Source: Nocardioides thalensis | GTDB taxonomy: Bacteria > Actinomycetota > Actinomycetes > Propionibacteriales > Nocardioidaceae | NCBI RefSeq assembly: GCF_013410655.1 | Contig: NZ_JACCFP010000001.1 | Location: 4,239,501 to 4,303,500 of the forward strand | Reading direction: 5' to 3' | Length of the DNA: 64,000 nucleotides | Part shown: positions 35,030-43,824 of the stretch, in pieces | Layout of the letters: each line of letters starts with the position of its first letter | How positions within the stretch are numbered: the stretch's first letter is position 1 | Position numbers and translations under genes: made by a program | The notes under the pieces: generated by a model | Told to the model about the DNA's origin: nothing | Seen by the model: the letters and a program-made list of their open reading frames with translations, nothing else | Databases searched by the model: none

Positions 35030-35722
35030 TCAGAGCAGGCCGTCGGGCACGTCTGCGCCCGCCTCCAGCGCGGCGAGCAGCTCCCGGGCACGGAGCACCG
35101 CGTCGGCGGCGACCTCCACGTCGTCAGCCAGCTCCTGCGCCCCGCCGCTCGGACCGGGCTGCCGGTCGTGGACGGCGGCGACGAGCTCGTCGCGGGGCAG
35201 GCCGCGGATCGCGAACAGCACGAGCGGGTCGGCGTCGACGAGCCAGCCGACCTGCAGCAGCACGGCGATCGCGTGCGGGCACGGGTCGAGGTAGTGGTCG
35301 CAGGTGCACGTCGCCGACAGCTCGCCGCCGTAGGGCAGGAGCTCGGCGCCCACCTCGTCGGCGTGCTCGACGAGCTGGTGGGAGAGCTCGCCGTCGAGCA
35401 GCGCGGCGATGCGGCCGGCCTCGGCGGAGACGACCTCGACGAGCCCCTTGAGGGCGGTGTCGTCGAGCACGGGCACCGCGATCTCGACCGTCCACGCGTC
35501 GTCGCCCTCGCGCACGGCGGCGAGCAGCGACCCGGGCGCCACACTGATGCCGCCGACCTCGCCGCGCCGGGCGGCGGCCTTGCCGCGACGCAGGTCGCGG
35601 TCGCCGTACGCCGCCTCCTCGACCGCGCGCTGCCACGCCTTCGCCCACCAGTTGCGTACGCCGCCCCGCGGCGGAGCGAGCCGGGCGTGGGTCACTCGTC
35701 GGGGCGCGCCCACCGCGGTCAC
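35030..35722 (-). CDS. SWIM zinc-finger protein
   Basis: A 230-residue protein. The SWIM motif CTCDHYLDPCPHAIA (about residues 142-156) gives the CxC...CxH zinc site that typically binds DNA or proteins. RNWWAKAWQRAVEEAAYGDR near the N terminus is a conserved opening block of SWIM proteins paired with SNF2 helicases. The GTG start at 35722 overlaps the stop of the helicase gene (GTGA), so the two are co-translated and most likely act together. Confidence 0.88.
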   Translation of the reverse strand: MTAVGAPRRVTHARLAPPRGGVRNWWAKAWQRAVEEAAYGDRDLRRGKAAARRGEVGGISVAPGSLLAAVREGDDAWTVEIAVPVLDDTALKGLVEVVSAEAGRIAALLDGELSHQLVEHADEVGAELLPYGGELSATCTCDHYLDPCPHAIAVLLQVGWLVDADPLVLFAIRGLPRDELVAAVHDRQPGPSGGAQELADDVEVAADAVLRARELLAALEAGADVPDGLL

Positions 35723-38568
35723 TCCCCGCCCTCGTCGGCGAGGGCGTCGATGTAGTCGAGCCGCTTGCGCTCGCGGCGCAGCGTGACGAGGTCGCGGAGC
35801 TCGCTGTTGCTCAGCTCGGTGAGGGCCGCGTCGCCGCGGGCGAGCACGGCGTCGGCGAGCGACCGCTTGCGCTCGAGCAGGCCGGCGACGCGCTCCTCGA
35901 TCGTGCCGCGGGTGACCATCTTGTGCACCTGGACCGGCCGCGTCTGGCCGATCCGGTAGGCGCGGTCGGTGGCCTGCTCCTCGACCGCGGGGTTCCACCA
36001 GCGGTCGACGTGGACCACGTGGTCGGCGCGGGTGAGGTTGAGGCCGGTGCCTCCGGCCTTGAGCGAGAGGAGGAAGACCGGCACCTCGCCGTCCTGGAAC
36101 CGGCGGACCATCGCCTCCCGCTCCGGCACCGGGGTGCCGCCGTGCAGGAACTGGTGGGGCACGCCCCGCGCCGCGAGGTGCTGCTCGACCAGCCGCGCCA
36201 TCGCTACGTACTGCGTGAAGACGAGGACCGCGCCGTCCTCGGCGATCACCGTGTCGACCAGCTCGTCGAGCAGCTCGAGCTTCTCCGACCGGCCGCGCAG
36301 GGTGACCGAGCCGGACTGCTTGAGGAACTGCGCGGGGTGGTTGCAGATCTGCTTGAGGCCGGTGAGCAGCGACAGCACCAGGCCGCGCCGTTGCGGGTCG
36401 TCGCCGGGCAGTCGCTCGATGCGCTCCATGGTGTCGCGCACGTAGGCCTCGTAGAGGACGGCCTGCTCGCGGGTCAGCCCGAGCAGGTGGTCGGTCTCGG
36501 TCTTCGGCGGCAGCTCGGGCGCGATGCCGGGGTCGGACTTGCGGCGCCGCAGCACGAACGGCCCGATCAGGTCGGCGAACTGCTTCGCCACGAGCGGGTC
36601 GGTGCCGGCCTCGATCGGCGCCGCCCACACCCGGCGGAACGCCTGTCGGCTGCCGAGCAGCCCGGGCGTGCACCAGTCGAGGATCGACCACAGCTCGGTG
36701 AGCTCGTTCTCGACCGGGGTGCCGGTCAGCGCGACGCGACCGCGGCTCGGGATCGTGCGCAGGGCCCGGGCGGTCGAGGTGCGGGAGTTCTTGACGTGCT
36801 GCGCCTCGTCGGCGACGACGAGGTCCCAGGGCACGCCGGCCAGCGCGGCGCTGCTCCTCCGGAGGGTGCCGTACGTCGTCAGCACGAACCCGGCGCTGCC
36901 CTCGGGGGTCGAGTGGTCGGAGCCCCTGGGCGAGGACGTATCGAGACCCTCGAGCGTGCGGGCGCCCCCGTGGAAGCGCCGCACCGGGACGCCGGGCGCG
37001 AACCGCTCGACCTCGGCCTCCCAGTTGCCGAGCAGGCTCGCGGGGCAGACGACCAACGTCGGCCCGCCCTGGGAGAGGCCCTGCTCGAGCCGGTGCAGGT
37101 GGAGAGAGATGAGGGTGATCGTCTTGCCGAGGCCCATGTCGTCGGCGAGACACGCGCCGAGCCCGAGCCCGGTCAGGTCGGCGAGCCAGGTCAGCCCGTG
37201 CCGCTGGTAGTCGCGCAGCTCGGCCCGCAGCCCCGCCGGCGCGGGGAGCGGGTCGCGGGTGGGCGCGTCGAGCAGCCGCTCGCGCACCGTGAGCAGCGAG
37301 GCGCCCACGACCACCTCGGCCTTGTCGCGCTCGCCCTCGGCGTCGGCCGGCAGCTCGGTCACACCGGACAGCGCGGCACCCAGGGCCTCGACACCGGTGG
37401 CCTTGCGGATCAGCCGCTTGCGCGCTCGCTGCGCCGTTGCCGGGTCGACGATCGTCCACGCACCGCGCAGCTTGAGGACGGGGCTCGCCGCGGTGGCGAG
37501 CTCCTCCATCTCCTCCTCGGTGAGCGGGTCGCCGTGCAGCGACACCTGCCACGAGAACGCGAAGAGCCCGTCGACCGCGAACGGGCTGTCCTGGAGCGGG
37601 AGCTCGGCCCCGCGCGGCTCGGACGGCCGCCCATCCCGAAGGGATGGCGGGCGGGTAGGAAGGCGGTCGAGGACCGCGCGGGTCGTCAGCTCGGGGCCGA
37701 GCGATCGCGGCCAGTGCACGTCGACGTGCGCCTCGCGCAGCGCCGACACGTGCTCGAGCAGGCCGCCGATCTCGGCGCCGTCGAGGGTGAGCTGGTCGGG
37801 CACCGAGAGCTCGAGGAACCGGTCGAGCACCGGCCACACCTCGGCCGCGCAACGCAGCGCGATGCTCGCGTGCACCCGGGCCCGCGGCCCGAACCCGTGG
37901 GTCGCGTCGCCCCCCGTCTGGGTCCACAGCAGGGCGGCGTCGCAGACGTGGAGCGGGTCGCGCTCGTCGTGCACCTGGAGCACCAGGCGGACGGCGCCGC
38001 CCCGCAGCTCCTCCTCGTCGGCCTCGACCCGCAGCGAGATCCGCACCAGCTCGGGCAGCGCGCCTCGCGCGGTGCGGGCGGCTCGCTCCCCGATCCGCTT
38101 CTGAAGGCGGGCCGCGAAGTCGCCGGCCCCGTCACGAGACACCTCGACCGCCGGCCGAGCGGCCGGCGCCGCGCGCGGCAGCGTGTCGGCGACCGCGTCG
38201 AGCACGCCCCGCACGATCTCGGCAGCCGCAGAGGCGTCGACGTCGTCGTAGGACCGCGCCCGAGCGAGCTGCTCGACGCTGTCGACGTCGCGCGCGTCGA
38301 GTCCGTCGACCCGCCACCCGGGCACCTCTCCGACGACGGGAGCGATCTTGCCGTCGGCCACGAACCGTGAGGCGAGCAGCGCCGCGCCGCCGAGCAGGGC
38401 GACGCTCGGGTGGGCGTCGTCGCTCCGGCGCGCCTTGCTCAGGACGGGCAGCGCCGCCCGGATCGGCAGCGCGACCGTGCGCCGGCCACCGGTGAACTCG
38501 ATCGTCGACTCCCGCGCCGGCCGGGCCGGGTGGAACGTCGCCGGTCCGGTGACAGGCACGAACGACAC
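35719..38568 (-). CDS. SNF2-family DEAQ-box helicase
   Basis: A 949-residue SWI2/SNF2 ATPase. The N-terminal 440 residues are the bacterial SNF2-associated region. The motor starts at LRDYQRHGLTWLADLTGLGL; DDMGLGKT is Walker A (about 471-478), VVADEAQHVKN motif II (about 582-592), ALTGTPVENELTELWSILDW motif III, and VFTQYVAMARLVEQHL to QATDRAYRIGQTRPVQVHKM form the second RecA lobe. GTG start at 38568 behind GAGGAGG. Two repeat-like insertions are read in frame (36907-36948 and 37631-37647). Likely role: remodelling protein-DNA complexes during repair or transcription. Confidence 0.9.
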   Translation of the reverse strand: MSFVPVTGPATFHPARPARESTIEFTGGRRTVALPIRAALPVLSKARRSDDAHPSVALLGGAALLASRFVADGKIAPVVGEVPGWRVDGLDARDVDSVEQLARARSYDDVDASAAAEIVRGVLDAVADTLPRAAPAARPAVEVSRDGAGDFAARLQKRIGERAARTARGALPELVRISLRVEADEEELRGGAVRLVLQVHDERDPLHVCDAALLWTQTGGDATHGFGPRARVHASIALRCAAEVWPVLDRFLELSVPDQLTLDGAEIGGLLEHVSALREAHVDVHWPRSLGPELTTRAVLDRLPTRPPSLRDGRPSEPRGAELPLQDSPFAVDGLFAFSWQVSLHGDPLTEEEMEELATAASPVLKLRGAWTIVDPATAQRARKRLIRKATGVEALGAALSGVTELPADAEGERDKAEVVVGASLLTVRERLLDAPTRDPLPAPAGLRAELRDYQRHGLTWLADLTGLGLGACLADDMGLGKTITLISLHLHRLEQGLSQGGPTLVVCPASLLGNWEAEVERFAPGVPVRRFHGGARTLEGLDTSSPRGSDHSTPEGSAGFVLTTYGTLRRSSAALAGVPWDLVVADEAQHVKNSRTSTARALRTIPSRGRVALTGTPVENELTELWSILDWCTPGLLGSRQAFRRVWAAPIEAGTDPLVAKQFADLIGPFVLRRRKSDPGIAPELPPKTETDHLLGLTREQAVLYEAYVRDTMERIERLPGDDPQRRGLVLSLLTGLKQICNHPAQFLKQSGSVTLRGRSEKLELLDELVDTVIAEDGAVLVFTQYVAMARLVEQHLAARGVPHQFLHGGTPVPEREAMVRRFQDGEVPVFLLSLKAGGTGLNLTRADHVVHVDRWWNPAVEEQATDRAYRIGQTRPVQVHKMVTRGTIEERVAGLLERKRSLADAVLARGDAALTELSNSELRDLVTLRRERKRLDYIDALADEGGE
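36907..36948 (-). repeat. Repeat element inside the SNF2 gene, copy B
   Basis: The minus strand reads GGTCTCGATACGTCCTCGCC and continues to CACTCGACC; 37 of 42 bases equal the first 42 bases at 24517. It encodes about GLDTSSPRGSDHST between the strand after Walker A and LTTYGTLRR, a surface position where other SNF2 proteins have no such peptide. The helicase frame is kept. Confidence 0.85.
37631..37647. repeat. Short hairpin CCATCCC-GAA-GGGATGG inside the SNF2 gene
   Basis: A perfect 7-bp inverted repeat with GAA loop, flanked by GCCGC and GCGGG that extend the pairing. It encodes part of PPSLRDGRPSEP in the N-terminal region. A similar TCATCC-CGA-AGGATGA hairpin is present at 27248-27262, outside any gene. 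Confidence 0.55.
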
Positions 38569-38681
38569 GCAGCCTCCTCGCGAGGGATCCGGGCACCCAG
38601 GGACTCCGACGCTAACGGCTGGCCCCGACACGGAGTTCCCGCGACGTCGGAGTGCACGTGGCGCAGCCCACAGCCCTCCGG

Positions 38682-38698
38682 ATATGCATGATGCATAT
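38682..38698. promoter_or_regulatory. AT-rich palindrome before the MFS exporter
   Basis: ATATGCAT-G-ATGCATAT, a perfect 17-bp palindrome ending 20 bp before the exporter GTG, in a region otherwise of very high GC. Its size and position suit an operator for a MarR, PadR or TetR repressor, and the same bases could form the -10 region. No regulator gene is adjacent. Confidence 0.6.
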
Positions 38699-38718
38699 GC
38701 CGTCCGTAGGCTCGGAGG

Positions 38719-40206
38719 GTGACTGATCCGCACCCCGACGGCGCAACGGCCGTAGACGCCCCGCAGGACGACAAGCTCGACAGGGGCGTGCTGATCACCG
38801 CCGGCGTGGTGGTGCTCGGCGCGATCATGTCGATCCTCGACATCACGGTCGTGTCCGTCGCGCTCGAGACGTTCCAGCGCGAGTTCGACGCGACGTCCGC
38901 CCAGGTCGCCTGGACGATGACCGGCTACACGCTGGCGCTCGCGACGGTGATCCCGCTGACCGGGTGGGCCGCCGACCGGTTCGGCACCAAGCGGCTCTAC
39001 CTGCTCGCGGTGCTGCTCTTCACCATCGGCTCGGTCCTGTGCGCGGTGGCCGACAGCCTCCAGGTGCTCGTGATCTTCCGGGTGCTCCAGGGGCTCGGCG
39101 GCGGCATGCTCATGCCGCTGGGCATGACGATCCTGACCCACGCCGCCGGCCCGCACCGGGTCGGCCGGGTCATGGCCGTGATGGGCATCCCGATGCTGCT
39201 CGGCCCGATCTTCGGGCCGATCCTCGGCGGCTGGCTGATCGACATCGCCAGCTGGCACTGGATCTTCCTGATCAACCTCCCGATCGGCGTCGTCGCGATC
39301 GTCTACGCGTGGATCGTCCTGGAGAAGGACCACGTCGAGCCGTCGGAGACCTTCGACTGGCTGGGCGTGCTGCTGCTCTCGCCCGGCCTGGCCCTGTTCC
39401 TGTACGGCGTCTCGAGCATCCCCGAGCACGGCACCGTCGCCAACGCGGAGGTGCTCACGACCGGCATCCTCGGCCTCGTCCTGGTCGCGCTCTTCGTGCC
39501 GTGGGCGCTGAGCCCGCGCAACGCCCATCCGCTGGTGGACCTGCGACTGTTCGCGTTCCGCAACATGACGGTCGCGATCATCGCCATGGCGCTCTTCGCG
39601 ATCGCCTTCTTCGGCGCGAGCCTGCTCTTCCCGCTCTACTTCCAGCAGGTCCGGGGCGAGAGCGCCCTCAGCGCCGGCGCCCTGCTCGCACCCCAGGGCA
39701 TCGGCGCGATGCTGACCATGCCGGTCGCCGGCACGCTGGCCGACAAGAAGGGCCCGGGCAAGGTCGTCCTCGTGGGCATCTCGCTGGTCACCATCGGCAT
39801 GGTGATGTTCACGCAGGTCGGCGCGGAGACGTCGTACACCTACATCCTCGGCTCGCTCTTCGTGATGGGCCTCGGCATGGGCAGCACGATGATGCCGATC
39901 ATGAGCGCGGCGCTCGCCACGCTGACCGCCCACACCACGGCTCGCGGCTCGACGCTGCTGAACATCAGCCAGCAGGTCGCCGCCTCGATCGGCACCGCCG
40001 TGTTCTCCGTGCTCCTGACCAACGCGCTCAAGAGCGAGGCCGAGGCGGCCGGTGGCGTTCCCACCCTGACCGGGATGGCCGACGCGTTCTCGTCCGTGTT
40101 CGTGAGCGGCGCCGTGCTGGTCGGCTGCTGCCTGGTCCCGGCGCTCTTCCTGCCCCGCAAGCCGCCGGAGGAGCCCGTCGACCCGTCGGTCGTGATGGGT
40201 CACTGA
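38719..40206 (+). CDS. DHA2-family multidrug MFS exporter
   Basis: A 495-residue integral membrane protein with about 14 hydrophobic segments, as in the EmrB/QacA (DHA2) family of proton-driven drug exporters. SILDITVVSVALETFQREF in helix 1 carries the family D1-like motif; WAADRFGTKRLYLLAVLLFT is motif A; VIFRVLQGLGGGMLMPLGMT is motif B; GPIFGPILGGWLID is motif C (GxxxGPxxGG). The product sits in the cytoplasmic membrane and probably exports hydrophobic drugs or dyes. GTG start at 38719, 20 bp after the palindrome at 38682. Confidence 0.92.
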   Translation: MTDPHPDGATAVDAPQDDKLDRGVLITAGVVVLGAIMSILDITVVSVALETFQREFDATSAQVAWTMTGYTLALATVIPLTGWAADRFGTKRLYLLAVLLFTIGSVLCAVADSLQVLVIFRVLQGLGGGMLMPLGMTILTHAAGPHRVGRVMAVMGIPMLLGPIFGPILGGWLIDIASWHWIFLINLPIGVVAIVYAWIVLEKDHVEPSETFDWLGVLLLSPGLALFLYGVSSIPEHGTVANAEVLTTGILGLVLVALFVPWALSPRNAHPLVDLRLFAFRNMTVAIIAMALFAIAFFGASLLFPLYFQQVRGESALSAGALLAPQGIGAMLTMPVAGTLADKKGPGKVVLVGISLVTIGMVMFTQVGAETSYTYILGSLFVMGLGMGSTMMPIMSAALATLTAHTTARGSTLLNISQQVAASIGTAVFSVLLTNALKSEAEAAGGVPTLTGMADAFSSVFVSGAVLVGCCLVPALFLPRKPPEEPVDPSVVMGH

Positions 40207-40226
40207 CCGCAAGAGTCCATGCCGAG

Positions 40227-40261
40227 CGACGGGCCCCGATCCGGTGGATCGGGGCCCGTCG
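40227..40261. terminator. Bidirectional terminator hairpin
   Basis: CGACGGGCCCCGATCC, loop GGT, GGATCGGGGCCCGTCG: a perfect 16-bp stem between the exporter stop (20 bp away) and the end of the convergent membrane-protein gene (12 bp away). Works equally on both strands. Confidence 0.9.
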
Positions 40262-40272
40262 TCCTCGCCGGG

Positions 40273-41472
40273 TCAGTACGCCGAGCGCGCCGACCTCGCC
40301 CTGAGCCGGCCCAGCATCCCGCCGCCGGCGAGCAGCACCGCGCCCACCGCGGCGACGGCGACGCCCCACCAGGTCGGGTGCTCGACGGCGAGCACGAACG
40401 TCGCGAGCGGCACCACGACCGACGGCATCGCGATCGCGCTGATCGTGAAGCCGGAGTGGCCGGTGCGCGCGGCCGCGAGCGCCCACATCACGGTGAGCAG
40501 GAGCGCCAGCCCCAGGATCACCCAGACGTCGTTGTCGAAGTCGAGGTCGGGCGACTCGGGCGCCGCGAACGGATCGCTCTCCTCTCCGGGTCCCATGTCC
40601 ATCAGGCCGAAGCTGGAGAACATCGACGAGAACATCTGCGCCAGCAGCATCCCGGCCATGATCAGGCCGAAGCCGACGACGCCCACCGCGGCCACGGCGG
40701 CGCCGCTGGTGGCCCGGGTCGGGAGCAGCCAGCCAAGCACGGTCGCACCGACGACGAAGACCGCGAGCGCGATCGCCGCGACGATCGCGACGTCGTTCTC
40801 GTCGCCCACGTCGCCGAACAGGTCCTCGAACGCGTTGGCGTAGACGATCCCGATGCCGAACAGTGCGAGCACGACGAACGCCGCCCGCCGCGCGGCCAGG
40901 TAGCCCACGATCGCGAGGCCGGCGATGATGCCGCCCACGACGTAGCCGAAGACGTCCTCGAGCCAGTCCTGGTCCTCCAGGCCGACCGAGAACATCAGCG
41001 CGACGCCCAGGATGCCGACGGTGCCGGGCCAGGTGACCAGCTCCTCGCGCCCGAGCGCGTTGTCGCGCCGCCGGACGAGCATCGCCGCGACCACCGCGAC
41101 CAGCACCAGCACGGCGGTCGCGCCGAGGCCGACGGTGTAGTTGGACCAGTCGAGGTCGCCGTCCATCCGGGTGCGGATCGTGGAGATCACGATCGCGGCG
41201 CCGAGCAGGCCGACGCCGGCGGCCGTCATCGCGGCGACGGTGCCCGGTCGCGGTGCCGGCTCGGCGGGAGCGGTGCCCGGGGCCGACGGGGGCGGCGGCT
41301 CCATGAGGGTGGTGCCGGTGCGGGGAGGCGGCGGGGGCGCCGGCGTCGCCGCGGTCTGGGTGGCGGGAGGGGGCGGGAGGTCCGCAGGGCGGTCCGACGC
41401 GAGCGGCCGCGTGTCATCGGGCGTGGGACCGTCAGCGGGAGCGCGGTCCGGCGTGGAAGCCTGGTCGTCCAT
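40273..41472 (-). CDS. Polytopic membrane protein with Pro-rich N terminus
   Basis: A 399-residue protein. Residues 1-75 are a cytoplasmic Pro/Ala/Thr-rich region (DLPPPPATQTAATPAPPPPP). Nine or ten hydrophobic segments follow, beginning AAMTAAGVGLLGAAIVISTI and ending WWGVAVAAVGAVLLAGGGML, with an acidic loop (GPGEESDPFAAPESPDLDF) between the seventh and eighth. I recognise no transporter signature. Pro-rich N-terminal tails of this type are common in actinobacterial envelope proteins. Shares the terminator at 40227-40261. Confidence 0.75.
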   Translation of the reverse strand: MDDQASTPDRAPADGPTPDDTRPLASDRPADLPPPPATQTAATPAPPPPPRTGTTLMEPPPPSAPGTAPAEPAPRPGTVAAMTAAGVGLLGAAIVISTIRTRMDGDLDWSNYTVGLGATAVLVLVAVVAAMLVRRRDNALGREELVTWPGTVGILGVALMFSVGLEDQDWLEDVFGYVVGGIIAGLAIVGYLAARRAAFVVLALFGIGIVYANAFEDLFGDVGDENDVAIVAAIALAVFVVGATVLGWLLPTRATSGAAVAAVGVVGFGLIMAGMLLAQMFSSMFSSFGLMDMGPGEESDPFAAPESPDLDFDNDVWVILGLALLLTVMWALAAARTGHSGFTISAIAMPSVVVPLATFVLAVEHPTWWGVAVAAVGAVLLAGGGMLGRLRARSARSAY

Positions 41473-41541
41473 GTTCGGAGGCTACGACTCCGCGAGCCCG
41501 GATCGGGGGACGCTGGACCCCGACCGGACGTGAGGCCGGCG

Positions 41542-43689
41542 TCAGCCGGAGACGGCCAGCGTCAGCGGCAGTACGGCGGAGGCGCCCGCGTCATGGAGCG
41601 CGGCGGCGCCGAGCGTGAGCGACCAGCCGGTGACGACGAGGTCGTCGACGAGCAGCACCCGGCGACCCTCGACCGCGTCGGGGACGTCGAGGTCGAGCGC
41701 GCAGCGGCGCGAGACCGCGGCCACCCGCTGCGCGGAGTTGGTCGCGCCCCGGCCGGGCGGCACGGACGGGTCGCTCACCGCCCACCGGCCGACCACGGGC
41801 CGGTGGAGGAACCGGGACAGCCCGGCGGCGAGGTCGCCGAGGAGCGGACCGCGGGTGACCGACTCGGCGACCACGATCGCGTCGACCGACGGCTCCCAGT
41901 CGCGCAGCATCGTGACCATCGCCTGGGCGAGCGGGACCGGCACCGCATCGGGCGCGGGCTCGGCGCGGAACAGCGCCCGCAGCGCCGTACCGTGCCCGAG
42001 GTCGGTGAGCCGCGCGACCGCGCGGCCCTCCTCGGCCGGCTGCTTGATGCGGCCCGACAGGGAGACGCCGACGGCGGACAGCCCGGTCGGCCACTGCTTG
42101 CGCGGGTCGATGGCCACGCCTGGGCGGGCGAGTCGCGCCGCGGCCTCCCCGACCGCCTCGTCGGACACGTCGGCGGAGAGGGCGAGGCCGCCGCAGCGGT
42201 CGCAGCGGCCGCACGTCCAGGACGGGTCGGCGACCAGCTCGGGGTCGTCGAGCTGCGCCCGCAGGTAGGCCATGCGGCAGCGGTCGGTCGCGAGGTAGTC
42301 GAGCATCGCCTGCTGCTCACGCTCCCGGGCCTCGGCGACGCGGCGGTAGCGCTCCTCGTCGTAGGACCAGGGCTGACCGGTCGCCTCCCACCCCCCGCGC
42401 ACCCGGCGTACGGCGCCGTCGACGTCGAGCACCTTGAGCATCGTCTCGAGACGGGTGCGCGACAGGTCGACCCGGGCCTCGAGGGCGGGCGTGCTCATCG
42501 GGCCGCCCGCCTTGGCGAGCGCGGCGAGCGTGTCGCGGACCAGCTCCTCGCGCGGGAACGCGAGGGACGCGAAGTAGGCCCAGATGTCGCGGTCCTCGGT
42601 GGCGGGCAGCAGCACGACGCTCGCCTCGTCGATCGCGCCACGGCCGGCCCGGCCGACCTGCTGGTAGTAGGCGACCGGGCTGTCGGGCGCACCGAGGTTG
42701 ACGACGAACCCGAGCGCGGCGTCGAAGCCCATCCCGAGCGCACTGGTGGCGACCAGTGCCTTCACCCGTCCGTCGATGAGCGCCTGCTCGAGCTCGAGCC
42801 GCTCGGTCTGCTCGGTCTGGCCCGAGTAGGCCGCGACGTCGTGGCCCCGATCGCGCAGGTAGGCCGCGACCTCCTGCGTCGCGGCGACGGTGAGGCAGTA
42901 GACGATGCCGCTGCCCGGCTGCTCCCTGAGGTGGTCGGCCAGCCAGGCCAGCCGCTGCTCGGCGGTCTTCAGGCGCACAACGCCGAGGCGCAGCGACGCG
43001 CGGTCGAGCGAGCCGCGGAGCACGAGGGTCTCGTGACGGCCCCGGGGGGCCTCCTCGACCACCGACCCGCCCAGCTGCTCCGCGACGTCGTCGGTCACGC
43101 GCTGGTTGGCGGTGGCGGTGGTGGCGAGCACCGGGATGCCGTCGGGGAGCTCGTCGAGCAGCGTGCGGATGCGGCGGTAGTCGGGGCGGAAGTCGTGACC
43201 CCAGTCGGAGATGCAGTGGGCCTCGTCGACCACGAGCAGCCCACAGGTGGCCGCGAGCCGCGGCAGCACCTCGTCGCGGAAGCCCGGGTTGTTGAGCCGC
43301 TCCGGGCTGACCAGGAGCACGTCGACCTCGCCGCGCGCGATGGCCTCGTGGGTCTCGGCCCACTGGTCGGCGTTGGTGGAGTTGATGGTGACCGCGCGGA
43401 TGCCGGCCCGCTCGGCAGCGGCGATCTGGTTGCGCATCAGCGCCAGCAGCGGCGAGATGATCACGGTCGGGCCCGCCCCCTGCTCGCGGAGCAGCAGCGT
43501 GGCGACGAAGTAGACCGCCGACTTGCCCCACCCGGTGCGCTGGACGACGAGCGCGCGGCGCCGGTCGACCACGAGCGCTGCGATCGCCGCCCACTGGTCG
43601 TCGTAGAGCGTCGCGTCGTCGCGCCCGACCAGCGCGCGGAGGTGCTCCTCCGCGCGGGCCCGGACGTCGGTCTGCGCCGTGGTGGTCAT
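41542..43689 (-). CDS. RecQ-type DNA helicase fused to a phosphoribosyltransferase domain
   Basis: A 715-residue protein. Helicase part: QRTGWGKSAVYF (Walker A, 51-57), ISPLLALMRNQ, VVDEAHCISDWGHDFRPDYR (motif II, 155-158, and the RecQ aromatic-rich loop), TSALGMGFD and QQVGRAGRG (motif VI). CRMAYLRAQLDD with CGRCDRC forms the RecQ zinc site. The C-terminal 200 residues end with VLLVDDLVVTGWSLTLGAAA (about 678-697), the PRPP-binding loop of a ComF-like phosphoribosyltransferase. The DEAH and PRPP residues are intact. The fusion is found in actinobacteria; what the PRTase does in a helicase is unknown. Confidence 0.9.
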   Translation of the reverse strand: MTTTAQTDVRARAEEHLRALVGRDDATLYDDQWAAIAALVVDRRRALVVQRTGWGKSAVYFVATLLLREQGAGPTVIISPLLALMRNQIAAAERAGIRAVTINSTNADQWAETHEAIARGEVDVLLVSPERLNNPGFRDEVLPRLAATCGLLVVDEAHCISDWGHDFRPDYRRIRTLLDELPDGIPVLATTATANQRVTDDVAEQLGGSVVEEAPRGRHETLVLRGSLDRASLRLGVVRLKTAEQRLAWLADHLREQPGSGIVYCLTVAATQEVAAYLRDRGHDVAAYSGQTEQTERLELEQALIDGRVKALVATSALGMGFDAALGFVVNLGAPDSPVAYYQQVGRAGRGAIDEASVVLLPATEDRDIWAYFASLAFPREELVRDTLAALAKAGGPMSTPALEARVDLSRTRLETMLKVLDVDGAVRRVRGGWEATGQPWSYDEERYRRVAEAREREQQAMLDYLATDRCRMAYLRAQLDDPELVADPSWTCGRCDRCGGLALSADVSDEAVGEAAARLARPGVAIDPRKQWPTGLSAVGVSLSGRIKQPAEEGRAVARLTDLGHGTALRALFRAEPAPDAVPVPLAQAMVTMLRDWEPSVDAIVVAESVTRGPLLGDLAAGLSRFLHRPVVGRWAVSDPSVPPGRGATNSAQRVAAVSRRCALDLDVPDAVEGRRVLLVDDLVVTGWSLTLGAAALHDAGASAVLPLTLAVSG

Positions 43690-43824
43690 GCCGACGTGTC
43701 TACCAGGGGTCCCCGACGACGAGCCGGGCCCTCCACAGCCCACGGACCTGGGCGACTCCTCCCTCCGGAGGAGTTTGTCCCCGGATCGCGTTTCCGCGGC
43801 GGGCGTTCGGACGACAATCGCACA

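Noticed and set aside
35030..37927. A 965-residue reading of the SWIM protein extending through the helicase gene
   Set aside because: The upstream part is an off-frame shadow of the helicase; the GTG at 35722 overlapping the helicase stop gives the expected SWIM protein.
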